From Treponema primitia ZAS-1 (GTDB taxonomy: Bacteria; Spirochaetota; Spirochaetia; Treponematales; Breznakiellaceae), in contig NZ_AEEA01000103.1 in NCBI RefSeq assembly GCF_000297095.1, positions 1-56,326 of the forward strand: a stretch of 56,326 bases of DNA, read 5' to 3'. Below are positions 47,759 through 56,259 of the stretch, in pieces; within the stretch, counting starts at the first letter, position 1; each line of letters begins with the position of its first letter. The position numbers and the translations under genes are program-made. The notes beneath the pieces were generated by a model. The model did no database searches. It was not told the origin of the DNA and saw only the letters and a list, made by a program, of their open reading frames with translations.

Positions 47759-49255
47759 TTAACGTCCGGACCAATACGCTTCTGCCCAGCGCAGTTCATC
47801 CCTCAGCCGATCAGGTTTTGTGTCCCGATCTATAAGCACAAATTCAATGTCCATCATTTCTGCCCAGTCACGGAAATATTCTGCATCAAGCGCACTAGCA
47901 TATACCGAGTGATGGGTACCGCCCGCCAGTATCCATGATTCCCCTGCACCGGCCAATGAAGGATAGGGTTTCCACAGGGCGCGGGCCACCGGGAGTTTCG
48001 GCATTGGCTGTTCAATCTTGATGGTCTCCACTGCGTTCACAATCATCCTGAACCGGTCCCCAAGGTCGATAATGGTGGCAAGCACCGCAGGACCGGGAGC
48101 CGCGTCAAAAACCATGCGAGCCGGCGGGGCCTTACCGCCTATCCCTAAGGGATGTACCTCAATACGGGGCTTTTTATCCGCAATTGAGGGGCACACTTCC
48201 AGCATATGCGCCCCAAGGGCCGCTTCTTTTCCCGGCTCAAAATGATAGGTATAGTCTTCCATAAAGGAAACGCCGCCGTTTAGGCCCGCCGCCATAATCT
48301 TTGCCGAGCGGAGCAGCATGGATTGTTTCCAGTCCCCTTCACCGCCAAACCCATAGCCCTGTTCCATAAGCCGCTGCGCCGCAAGGCCCGGAAGCTGGGT
48401 AAGGCCGTGAAGAACCTGGAAATTCGTGGTAAAAGCTCCGGCCCCTTCGGCTTCCAGCATCCCCTTAAGGGCTATTTCTATTTTTGCCTGTTCCAGCATT
48501 GCCGTTCTGGCCGGACCGGGGCTGCGCAGTTCCGGTGCAAGCTCGTAGGAAGCCTCGTATTCCTGCGCCAATTTTTCCACCGCAGCATCACTAACTTTGT
48601 TATACCGTGCGACAAGATCCCCGATGCCCCAGGTGTTTACCTGCCAGCCGAATTTTACCTGGGCTTCCACCTTATCGCCTTCGGTAACGGCTACTTCCCG
48701 CATATTATCCCCAAGCCGCAGCACCACAGAATTACTGCCCTCAAGGCGGGCCGAAGCGGCGCGCATCCACACGCCGATTTTGCGCCGCACTTCCTTGTCC
48801 TGCCAAAACCCGGCGACCACTTTGCGGTTGATCCGCATACGGGCATAAATGTGCCCATGCTCGCGGTCGCCGTGGGCTGATTGGTTCAGGTTCATAAAAT
48901 CCATGTCAATGGTAGACCAGGGAATATCCCGGTTGAACTGGGTATGCAGATGAAGAATTGGTTTGCTGTTTATCGCAAGCCCCTGGATCCACATCTTTGA
49001 CGGGGAGAAGGTGTGCATCCAGGTGATGATTCCCGCACAGTTTTCCGCGGCATTTGCCTCGGCAAATAGTTTTTTGATTACCCCGGGGTTTATAGCGATT
49101 GGTTTCAAGATCAGCGTGCCCGGTAACAGCGGGTCCTTTGCAAGCTCATTCGCCATAACTGCGGCGTTAGCCGCAACCTGTTTAAGGGTTTCTTCTCCGT
49201 AAAGATCCTGACTGCCTACGATAAACCAGAATTCAAATTTTTTAAGATCGACCAT
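47759..49255 (-). CDS. araA: L-arabinose isomerase
   Basis: This 498-residue enzyme interconverts L-arabinose and L-ribulose. Family marks are FWFIVGSQDLYGEETL at the N-terminus, GIITWMHTFSPSKMWIQGL, LHTQFNRDIPWSTIDMDFMNLNQSAHGDREHG, and GYGFGGEGDWKQ (a metal-site Glu). The length is normal. GAGGAG precedes the ATG. It is the last gene of the arabinose operon. araB and araD are not in the window, so the next steps must be encoded elsewhere. Confidence 0.96.
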   Translation of the reverse strand: MVDLKKFEFWFIVGSQDLYGEETLKQVAANAAVMANELAKDPLLPGTLILKPIAINPGVIKKLFAEANAAENCAGIITWMHTFSPSKMWIQGLAINSKPILHLHTQFNRDIPWSTIDMDFMNLNQSAHGDREHGHIYARMRINRKVVAGFWQDKEVRRKIGVWMRAASARLEGSNSVVLRLGDNMREVAVTEGDKVEAQVKFGWQVNTWGIGDLVARYNKVSDAAVEKLAQEYEASYELAPELRSPGPARTAMLEQAKIEIALKGMLEAEGAGAFTTNFQVLHGLTQLPGLAAQRLMEQGYGFGGEGDWKQSMLLRSAKIMAAGLNGGVSFMEDYTYHFEPGKEAALGAHMLEVCPSIADKKPRIEVHPLGIGGKAPPARMVFDAAPGPAVLATIIDLGDRFRMIVNAVETIKIEQPMPKLPVARALWKPYPSLAGAGESWILAGGTHHSVYASALDAEYFRDWAEMMDIEFVLIDRDTKPDRLRDELRWAEAYWSGR

Positions 49256-49324
49256 ATGCTACTCCTCATTGTAAATATTCTCCGATTGTTTCATTGACAC
49301 GTCTAATCCTGTCACACAATCCTC

Positions 49325-50812
49325 TTAGCACGCAAAACGAAGTAAATGAAACGATTTTGGCGGCAGCGATACCTGTGGCGTACCCGTACTATCCCGCGGC
49401 ACGTCGACCGCCGATGGCTTCACCGTTTCCGGCGCGGCAAAGGTATTCACGGCGTCCGGGTTACCCTGCATAGTCACGTGTTCTATCCAACGCACTACGC
49501 CGAACGAACGCATATCAAACTCAATCTCCTGCGTTTTATCGGCGATATTCACGCATATAACCGCGACTTCATTACGTTCCGCATTATGCGTTACCGCACA
49601 GGCAATGCTCGGCACCGCGCCATAGGCAGCGCTTTCGATAGTAGGAATCTTCGCCAAAGGCTTGAGCACCGTTCCGGTACAGTATTTCGCCGCAAGTGAA
49701 AACGGATAAAACGTTGTCTGCCGAATCGCCTTGCCGCCTTTTTCAGTAATTATCGGGGCAATAACATTAACCATCTGGGCCAAACAGGCGATACGCACGC
49801 GATCCGAATTGTTAATAAGGGTGCAAAGGAGACCGGCAAATGCAAGCGCATCGAGCAGCGAATAATGATCTTCGAGGATATGCGGCGCTATCTCCCATTG
49901 CTTAAGCTGTGTCTTCGCTTGATACCAAATATTCCATTCATCAAAGGACAACATCATGGTCTTCTTCGAACGCTTTACTGCCTTTACATAATCAGCGGTC
50001 GCCGCAATCGTTTTTATAAACGTGTCCATCTCGTAAAACGAAGCGAGAAAATCTACCTCATTACCAAAATTTTCGTAGTAGCGGTGCAGGGATAAAAAGT
50101 CAACCTTGTCATAGGCGTGTTCCAGCACGATTCTATCCCACTCAGGATAGGTGGGCAGCAGGGTTGTCGCGCTGCCGCACAGTGTCAACTCAATAGACGG
50201 ATCGGCCCATTTCATAATTTTTGCAGCTTCCAATGCCTTCTTGCCATAATCCACCGCGTCCAAATGGCAGGTTTGCCACGGGCCATCCATCTCATTACCG
50301 AGGCACCACAACTTGATATTGTGCGGATCCTTGTGTCCATTTTGTATGCGAAGATCGGAATAATAGGTGCCGCCTGGGAAATTGGCATATTCCACCGTAT
50401 ATCCCGCATTCTGCGGCGTGCCGGTGCCAAGGTTCACCGCATACATCACTTCACTCCCCACCGACTTTGCATAATCGCAAAATTCATCAATACCAATTTC
50501 ATTCGTTTCTATGGACGACCATGCGTAATCTAAACGACGGGGACGTTTTTCGCGGGGGCCGATACCGTCAAGCCAATCATAGCCGGACACAAAATTACCA
50601 CCCGGGTACCGCAGCGCGCCGAAGTGCAATTCCTTTACCAGCGTCCGCACATCTTCACGAAAACCCTTACTGTCGGCGCTTGGGTGGCCGGGTTCGTATA
50701 TGCCTTCATAGACGCAGCGCCCTAAATGCTCCACAAATGTCGAATACAACCTGCTGCCCACATCCGCGATGGTGTAGTTTTTGTCCAACAGAATTGTTAG
50801 TTTATCGCCCAT
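49325..50812 (-). CDS. abfA: GH51 alpha-L-arabinofuranosidase
   Basis: From ATG 50812 (AAGGAG eight bases upstream) this is 495 residues with no signal peptide, so it acts in the cytoplasm on imported arabino-oligosaccharides. GH51 features include LRYPGGNFVSGYDWLDGIGP, the acid/base Glu in WCLGNEMDGPWQ near residue 173, and the nucleophile Glu in LSFDEWNIWY near 293. It sits between the ABC permease genes and araA, which uses the arabinose it releases. Confidence 0.94.
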   Translation of the reverse strand: MGDKLTILLDKNYTIADVGSRLYSTFVEHLGRCVYEGIYEPGHPSADSKGFREDVRTLVKELHFGALRYPGGNFVSGYDWLDGIGPREKRPRRLDYAWSSIETNEIGIDEFCDYAKSVGSEVMYAVNLGTGTPQNAGYTVEYANFPGGTYYSDLRIQNGHKDPHNIKLWCLGNEMDGPWQTCHLDAVDYGKKALEAAKIMKWADPSIELTLCGSATTLLPTYPEWDRIVLEHAYDKVDFLSLHRYYENFGNEVDFLASFYEMDTFIKTIAATADYVKAVKRSKKTMMLSFDEWNIWYQAKTQLKQWEIAPHILEDHYSLLDALAFAGLLCTLINNSDRVRIACLAQMVNVIAPIITEKGGKAIRQTTFYPFSLAAKYCTGTVLKPLAKIPTIESAAYGAVPSIACAVTHNAERNEVAVICVNIADKTQEIEFDMRSFGVVRWIEHVTMQGNPDAVNTFAAPETVKPSAVDVPRDSTGTPQVSLPPKSFHLLRFAC

Positions 50813-50842
50813 ATATAACACTCCTTTGTTTTGTATACACGC

Positions 50843-51685
50843 TCAACCTTTTACGCCGCCAATAGTCATGCCGTCGATAAAAGCGCTTTGCTTCATAATA
50901 AAAATAATAGCGATGGGTATAACGGCGAGTACCGCGCCGGGCATCAGCATATCGTAATTGTTACCGTACGGGGTAATCATGGTCGAAAGCCCCACCGGCA
51001 GCGTCATTTTAAGCCGGTCACCGGTGACAATCATCGGCCACACAAAGGCATTCCAACTTCCCATGGCCTGCAATATCGTCATCGCACCGACAGCCGGCTT
51101 CATCAGGGGAAACATGATCTGCACAAAAATACGAAATTCGCCACAGGAATCTATGCGGGCCGCGTCGATAAATTCCTTCGGCAGCCCCGTTGCGTATTGC
51201 CGGAAAAAAAACACCGCATACGCCGATACCGCATAGGGTAAAATAATACCCGCATAGGTATTGTAAATATTCAAACCGATAGCAATCTTATACAGCGGCA
51301 AAAGCAGTATTTCCACCGGCACCATCATCACGATTAGCACGAGAAAAAACACCAGATTGCGGCCTTTAAAATTATACACCGCAAGGGCATATCCTACCCC
51401 CGCTGAAAGTACCACCGATACCACCGTCTGTATAAGGGCAATGGCAACCGAATTAAAATACCAGCGGAAATAGAGCGCATTATTCTCGGTTAAAAGCAGC
51501 AGGTAATTGCGAAAACTCATGATACCCGCATCAAGCTTAAAGTTAATGCCGTGACGCATTAACTCTTGCCCCGGCTTAAACGAAGAGATCAACATAAACA
51601 CAAATGGGGCAATGCAGAAAGCTGAGGTAATTATACAAATACCCAAAATAATTATACGTGTAATAATGTGGTTATTTTTTTTCAT
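50843..51685 (-). CDS. Sugar ABC transporter permease (MalG type)
   Basis: This is a 280-residue inner-membrane permease with six helices and the EAA loop FIDAARIDSCGEFRIFVQIMFPLMKPA, which contacts the ATPase. It belongs to the CUT1 family, which imports oligosaccharides. It begins 6 nt after the companion permease. No ATPase gene is present, so a shared MsmK-like ATPase is likely, as in many CUT1 systems. Confidence 0.92.
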   Translation of the reverse strand: MKKNNHIITRIIILGICIITSAFCIAPFVFMLISSFKPGQELMRHGINFKLDAGIMSFRNYLLLLTENNALYFRWYFNSVAIALIQTVVSVVLSAGVGYALAVYNFKGRNLVFFLVLIVMMVPVEILLLPLYKIAIGLNIYNTYAGIILPYAVSAYAVFFFRQYATGLPKEFIDAARIDSCGEFRIFVQIMFPLMKPAVGAMTILQAMGSWNAFVWPMIVTGDRLKMTLPVGLSTMITPYGNNYDMLMPGAVLAVIPIAIIFIMKQSAFIDGMTIGGVKG

Positions 51686-51691
51686 TGCCCT

Positions 51692-52606
51692 CTACTGCTC
51701 CTTCTTAAAAAACCCTGTCATAAATAATTGCGCCGCCGTAATCGCCATAATAAGTATAATAAGCGTAACACCAATAGCGGAAGCAAGTCCAAGGTCATTA
51801 TTCGTAAAGCCGGCTGAATAAATATAGCCGACCAGCGTGAGCCCGATATCCTCCGGAGATCGGGCTGTCCAAAAAGAAAAGGACTCGGCAAACATGGAAA
51901 GCCCGCCATACACACTGATAGTGATTACATAGGTCGTCACCGGGCGTAACGACGGAAGAGTTATATAAAATAGTTTTTGTACGGCATTCGCCCCATCAAT
52001 CTCGGCGGATTCGTACAATTCAGGGGAAATATTTTGCAGTCCCGAAAGGAAATACACGATATTAACGCCGAGCCACCGCCAGGTACACAGGACAACCAAC
52101 GCAAGCATACCGGTATTCGCTTCCATAAGCCACTTACGGGCAGGAATACCGAATTTACCAAGAATTGCGTTCATAAACGTTGCATCCTGTGACCCGAAGG
52201 CATACCGGAAAAACATACCGGCGACGATAACCGATGTCAGCGCCGGTAAAAAGAACACGGAACGAAAGAAGGTCTTGCCGATAGTAAGTTTATTATTCAA
52301 CAGGACGGCAAGCAGCAATGGCAAGGGCACTAATACAAAAATTGTCCAGAACGTGTACCGTAAACTATTCCATATTGCCTTATAGTAATGCACGTTAAAC
52401 AGCCGCTTGTAATTCTTCAATCCAATAAAACTGACATCATTGAAGCCGTTCAGTTTTTGAAAGCTCATGATAAACGAGCTTATCAGTGGATAAAAAAAGA
52501 ATACTAAGAACATCAATATAAAGGGCAATATAAAAATATAGGGAGCAACGGCCTGCGATGTCAGCGGATGCGGCTTCTTAGCGCTTTTATCGTTTGTTAC
52601 CTGCAT
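51692..52606 (-). CDS. Sugar ABC transporter permease (MalF/UgpA type)
   Basis: This 304-residue permease has six or more helices, starting PYIFILPFILMFLVFFFYPL. The EAA loop is YESAEIDGANAVQKLFYITLPSLRP. It pairs with the MalG-type permease to form the channel for the arabinose-containing sugar bound by the upstream lipoprotein. AAGGAG precedes the ATG. Confidence 0.92.
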   Translation of the reverse strand: MQVTNDKSAKKPHPLTSQAVAPYIFILPFILMFLVFFFYPLISSFIMSFQKLNGFNDVSFIGLKNYKRLFNVHYYKAIWNSLRYTFWTIFVLVPLPLLLAVLLNNKLTIGKTFFRSVFFLPALTSVIVAGMFFRYAFGSQDATFMNAILGKFGIPARKWLMEANTGMLALVVLCTWRWLGVNIVYFLSGLQNISPELYESAEIDGANAVQKLFYITLPSLRPVTTYVITISVYGGLSMFAESFSFWTARSPEDIGLTLVGYIYSAGFTNNDLGLASAIGVTLIILIMAITAAQLFMTGFFKKEQ

Positions 52607-52640
52607 TAGTGTCTCCTTGCCAAATTAACTTACGCGATAC

Positions 52641-53951
52641 TTAGTTGATTGCACGCAGCTCGTCAGCACCGGCCTTAAGCGCCGCTGCGGGGGTCAAGCT
52701 CTCGCTCTCCAAAGCCGCAGGTAACACCGACTTCTGCAAAACCGTTATCCCCTGGGGATAGTTGGCGGTGATGTTCAAGGGGTTGAATTCATCCTTGACG
52801 GTGTAGAGTATATCAAACACACCGGTACCGAAATAATCGGTGTACTTGTTAGGCGCCTTCATGATTGGATCGTCCCACACGTCCCAGCGCAGGGGGTCGA
52901 AGCCCAGCACGGTCCATGTTTTGATACTCTGATCGCGATCCAGTTTGGCAAAGGCGAGGAAATCCTTGCAGAGCGCTGCGTCTTTTGCCTGGTTGGTAAC
53001 ACCGGTTCCCGTGCCCCCCATACCCGCAGATCGTTTATCCGTGGAATTGAAGACCGGCATGGGCAGAATGGCGATTTTTCCCTTCAGATCGGGCATATAG
53101 TCCGTGAACCGCCCCATGTACCAAGCGGGCATTACGATTGCCCCCACGTTACCTTCGTTCATATAGGCATACCATTCTTCTGAATGCATGAAACCGCCGG
53201 GGGCTTTCACCGCGATACCGGAACGGATGTTGTCCAGCATGAACTGCAAGGTTTTGTTATTGATAGCGTTGTCCAGGATGACGGAACCATCGGCGGCGAA
53301 GATGTCCGAACCCTGTTGGTTCATCAGGGGGTACATGGACCAGTGTTCCGTGGTTTCATAGGCGGTCATGGGTTTTCCGGTTTTGGCGAGCACCGTTCTA
53401 CCGGCAGCCACGAAGTCGTCCCATGTTTTAATGGCATTAATATCTATCCCGGCGGCGTTCATAATGTCCATGTTGTAGTACATTACCGTAGCTCCCACAT
53501 GGGCATCTACGCCGTAGTAATTGCCATTTTTAGCGTAGTTGTCAAAACGGGCCTTCACCACATATTCCATGTAAGGGGCCAGGACATCGTTCAGGGGAAG
53601 GAGTCCCGGGGATGTGCCCTGGATGAAGTTGGCAAAACGGGCGATTTCAATGTCCGCTATATCGGGAGCGTTTTTGCCGGACTGCAGGGCGATGAGCAGT
53701 TTGTTGTGGTTGTCGTCGTAGGAATAAACCTCGGTGTTCAGTTTGATTTGGCGATCAGGATTTTTGGCGTTCCATACCTCTGCCGCATCCTCCATAAAAC
53801 CACGGTGCAAGTCCTGGAATGTCCAGAACGTCAACTGATACGGACCCTTCCCGGCGACAGCATCCTTCTTTTGACAGCTTAACATTGATACTGTCCCCGC
53901 GGTGATAACCAAGACCAGGGCGGTAAACAGTACTTTCTTCACTACATTCAT
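52641..53951 (-). CDS. Sugar ABC transporter substrate-binding lipoprotein
   Basis: This 436-residue lipoprotein has MNVVKKVLFTALVLVITAGTVSMLSC with the lipobox cysteine near residue 26. The rest follows the type I extracellular solute-binding fold: PYQLTFWTFQD, NDVLAPYMEYV, YYGVDAHVGATVMYYNMDIMNAAGID, and GNVGAIVMPAWYMGRF. The operon suggests arabino-oligosaccharides as ligand. It is the first gene of the operon, with GGAGGAAAG before the ATG and a repressible promoter upstream. Confidence 0.93.
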   Translation of the reverse strand: MNVVKKVLFTALVLVITAGTVSMLSCQKKDAVAGKGPYQLTFWTFQDLHRGFMEDAAEVWNAKNPDRQIKLNTEVYSYDDNHNKLLIALQSGKNAPDIADIEIARFANFIQGTSPGLLPLNDVLAPYMEYVVKARFDNYAKNGNYYGVDAHVGATVMYYNMDIMNAAGIDINAIKTWDDFVAAGRTVLAKTGKPMTAYETTEHWSMYPLMNQQGSDIFAADGSVILDNAINNKTLQFMLDNIRSGIAVKAPGGFMHSEEWYAYMNEGNVGAIVMPAWYMGRFTDYMPDLKGKIAILPMPVFNSTDKRSAGMGGTGTGVTNQAKDAALCKDFLAFAKLDRDQSIKTWTVLGFDPLRWDVWDDPIMKAPNKYTDYFGTGVFDILYTVKDEFNPLNITANYPQGITVLQKSVLPAALESESLTPAAALKAGADELRAIN

Positions 53952-53984
53952 TTCTTTCCTCCAAATAGATAGAAATTAATTTCC

Positions 53985-54033
53985 GTGAACGTACACCGTG
54001 CGTGAACGTTCACATTGCGTGTACGTTATACAC
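53985..54033. promoter_or_regulatory. Three LacI-type operators at 17-bp steps
   Basis: Sites start at 53985 (GTGAACGTACAC), 54002 (GTGAACGTTCAC, a perfect palindrome) and 54019 (GTGTACGTTATACAC), exactly 17 bp apart. The third covers the -10 of the operon promoter and the other two lie just downstream of it. A related site is upstream of the lacI-type gene at 55126. This is the expected layout for repression by that regulator with arabinose-type inducer. Confidence 0.75.
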
Positions 54034-54054
54034 CCGGAGACCCTATTCTGTCAA
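54025..54054 (-). promoter_or_regulatory. Sigma-70 promoter of the arabinose operon
   Basis: On the minus strand a perfect TTGACA (54054-54049) is followed after 18 nt by TATAAC (54030-54025). The -10 overlaps the 54019-54033 operator, so repressor binding would block polymerase. Confidence 0.75.
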
Positions 54055-54085
54055 CAAAATTCATAAAAAATTGTGCGCTTTTCAT

Positions 54086-55111
54086 CTAAACGGGGATATT
54101 TTCTTTTAGGTACATATCCAGGGGAATTTCAACTTTTTGAGGTATCTGTTGTTCCAGCACAATGCGCCGGTACAGGTTCAGCAGCGCCTCCCGGCCCTGA
54201 GATTCGGGACGCTGGGAGATGATGACGTCGATCCAGCCTTCCTCCAGGAACAGACGATTATTGGGGACAAGATCGTAACCGATGAGTAGAAAATCCCTCG
54301 GTTTTTTACGTTCCTTTGCGGCTTGAGCAACCCGATGAGCCATACTGTTCGTTACAAAGATACCCGTAAGATCCGGGTTTTCCCGGAGAAAACGGCTAAT
54401 TTCTTCCACCGAAATTTCGGTTCCCAAATAACTGGAATATTCCTGTACCAGGCTGGGAAACCCTTGTTCTCCGGCATATCGTAAAAACCCATCCCGCCGC
54501 TGGACAATATGATAGTCCTCTCCATGAAGATCCAGAATCGCCACGGGCTTAGTGATCTTCCCCGCAAAAAGATGCATCAGCCTACCCGCAAGATAGCCGC
54601 CGCGAAAGGAATCCTGACCGATAGTACAAAGAGGATCCGCACCGGGCAGCTTCGCGTCAATAAATATACAGGGTATACCTATCTGCCGAATTCCTTCGAT
54701 AAAAGAACTGATCCGGCCAGGCATGATAGGCGAAAAGATGAGTCCATCAGGCTTTTTCTCCAAAATAGCGGCGGCGGCGGCCTGAAATTTTTCCTGACTA
54801 TAACGATCAAATTCAATGATTTCCATTTCCACCCCCAGGGGGGCAATCTCAGTGGCGGCTTCTTCTATTCCCGTCAGGATCTGGCTCCAATAGCCCGCGT
54901 CCTGGTCCCGCTGTGGCAAAAGTGCACAAAAATGGTAAGCCCGGTTACGCTTGAGCCGCCGTGCTATAGGGTTAGGGGTAAACTGGTACCGCTCTATAAT
55001 TGTCTCAATCTTAGCCTTGGTTACCGCCGACACCCGGCCCCGCTTGTAAAGCACCCGGTCAACGGTCCCAATTGAGACCCCTGCAAGTTCAGCGATTTCC
55101 CTGACAGTCAT
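54086..55111 (-). CDS. LacI-family transcriptional repressor
   Basis: This 341-residue regulator has the LacI helix-turn-helix and hinge helix at residues 1-60 (MTVREIAELAGVSIGTVDRVLYKRGRVSAVTKAKI...PNPIARRLKRN). A periplasmic-binding-protein fold of the sugar-binding type 4 class follows (PDGLIFSPIMP, IPCIFIDAKLPGADPLCTIGQDSFRGGYLAGRLM). It most likely controls the adjacent arabinose operon and itself, since related operators lie at both promoters. GGGAG precedes the ATG. Confidence 0.92.
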   Translation of the reverse strand: MTVREIAELAGVSIGTVDRVLYKRGRVSAVTKAKIETIIERYQFTPNPIARRLKRNRAYHFCALLPQRDQDAGYWSQILTGIEEAATEIAPLGVEMEIIEFDRYSQEKFQAAAAAILEKKPDGLIFSPIMPGRISSFIEGIRQIGIPCIFIDAKLPGADPLCTIGQDSFRGGYLAGRLMHLFAGKITKPVAILDLHGEDYHIVQRRDGFLRYAGEQGFPSLVQEYSSYLGTEISVEEISRFLRENPDLTGIFVTNSMAHRVAQAAKERKKPRDFLLIGYDLVPNNRLFLEEGWIDVIISQRPESQGREALLNLYRRIVLEQQIPQKVEIPLDMYLKENIPV

Positions 55112-55125
55112 GGTACTCCCTTTGC

Positions 55126-55168
55126 GTGTACGATAACCTATTTTGCATTAAAAAGGTTCTCTTGTCAA
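55126..55168 (-). promoter_or_regulatory. Promoter and operator of the lacI-type gene
   Basis: On the minus strand TTGACA (55168-55163) and CAAAAT (55145-55140) are 17 nt apart. GTGTACGATAAC (55126-55137), similar to the operon operators, lies just past the -10, which suggests autorepression. Confidence 0.6.
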
Positions 55169-55216
55169 ATGCTCGGTGAATCTGGAAATTATCCCTCGGG
55201 AACGGTATGCTTCTTC

Positions 55217-56257
55217 ATGCCCCAGTCCCTAACCCTTACCGCTGCCGCCGACGATGACGGCCGCCGTTTAGACCGGATACTGCGTAAAGCCCTGCCGGAT
55301 ATGCCTCTTTCCGCCATCCACAGCCTTTTACGGAAACGCCGCATCCTGGTAGACGGCGTCCCGGGCAAGCCTGCCGACCGGGTACGGACCGGCTCGGCCA
55401 TACAGGTCCCGCTTATCCCAGCCGGTACCGGCGCCAATCCCTCCCCAGCCAAGGCCGAAACCACCACCCCGGCGAAAAAGCTTCCGGCCCTGGACATACT
55501 CCGGGAAGCCGCGGGGCTCCTGATCCTGAACAAGCCGGCGGGGTTGGCGGTTCACGGACCGGATAGCCTGGAAACTATGGTACAGGCCTATCTTGCGGGA
55601 AAGCGCTCCCCTTCCCTCTCCTTTAAGCCCGGCCCGCTTCACCGCCTGGATAAACCCACCAGCGGGATCATCGTCTTTTCCACAAGCCTTGGGGGCGCCC
55701 AAAATTTCAGCGCCCTGCTCCGGGAACGGCGCATCCGCAAAACCTACTTAGCCGTACTTGACGGTCTGCTGGACAGTGACGAAACCTGGGAGGACACCCT
55801 GGTACGGGACCGGGACCTGGGAAAGAGTTTTACTGCGCGGGAAACTTCGTTGCAAATAGCGCGGGAAACTTCGTTGCAAATAGCGCGGGAAACTTCGTTG
55901 CAAGGGGAAGATGGGCCCAAGGAAGCCCGGACACGGGTATACCCACTAGCCCAATCGGCAATAACCAAGACTACCCTGGCGCGACTGGAAATAGATACCG
56001 GCCGAACCCACCAAATCCGCGCCCAAGCCGCAGCCCACGGCCACCCCCTGGCGGGGGATCGCAAGTACGGAGGCAGCGCCCAACAACCCGGCTTCCTTCT
56101 CCACGCCTGGACCCTGGACCTCCCCGACCAAAGCTTCCCGGGCCTGCCACCGCATCTGGAAGCGCCCGTACCGGATAAGTTCCAAAGGCGGATACAGGAG
56201 CTATTCGATCACGAGGTGACAGTCACCTTTTTTATGGAAAAAGGTGTATTTTTATGA
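55217..56257 (+). CDS. RluA-family pseudouridine synthase with in-frame mini-repeat array
   Basis: From ATG 55217 this is 346 residues; an in-frame ATG at 55169 would overlap the lacI -35 region. An S4 domain (LDRILRKALPDMPLSAIHSLLRKRRILVDG) is followed by the catalytic motif HRLDKPTSG (Asp near residue 141) and the RTHQIRAQAAAHGHPLAGDRKYG strand. The latter fits RluA/RluC/RluD enzymes acting on rRNA or tRNA. Between GKSF and KEARTRVYPL, where the family normally has a short loop, three ARETSLQ units are inserted. The last dozen residues are encoded by the terminal hairpin and look non-native. Confidence 0.88.
   Translation: MPQSLTLTAAADDDGRRLDRILRKALPDMPLSAIHSLLRKRRILVDGVPGKPADRVRTGSAIQVPLIPAGTGANPSPAKAETTTPAKKLPALDILREAAGLLILNKPAGLAVHGPDSLETMVQAYLAGKRSPSLSFKPGPLHRLDKPTSGIIVFSTSLGGAQNFSALLRERRIRKTYLAVLDGLLDSDETWEDTLVRDRDLGKSFTARETSLQIARETSLQIARETSLQGEDGPKEARTRVYPLAQSAITKTTLARLEIDTGRTHQIRAQAAAHGHPLAGDRKYGGSAQQPGFLLHAWTLDLPDQSFPGLPPHLEAPVPDKFQRRIQELFDHEVTVTFFMEKGVFL
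55836..55903 (+). repeat. Three tandem 24-bp mini-repeats inside the pseudouridine synthase gene
   Basis: Exact cores CGCGGGAAACTTCGTTGCAA lie at 55836-55855, 55860-55879 and 55884-55903 with ATAG spacers, a period of 24 bp. The sense frame gives ARETSLQI twice and ARETSLQ once. The spacer is shared within this array but differs from the mrfB array, so the tandem copies arose locally after one insertion. Confidence 0.95.
56214..56246 (+). repeat. Overlapping hairpins inside the right inverted-repeat arm
   Basis: AGGTGACAGTCACCT (56214-56228) is a perfect odd palindrome. The alternative stem CACCTTTTT/AAAAAGGTG (56224-56246) is followed by a T-rich stretch and could be a terminator for the pseudouridine synthase gene. 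Position and GGTGNC core parallel the hairpin at 85-109. Confidence 0.6.
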
Positions 56258-56259
56258 TA

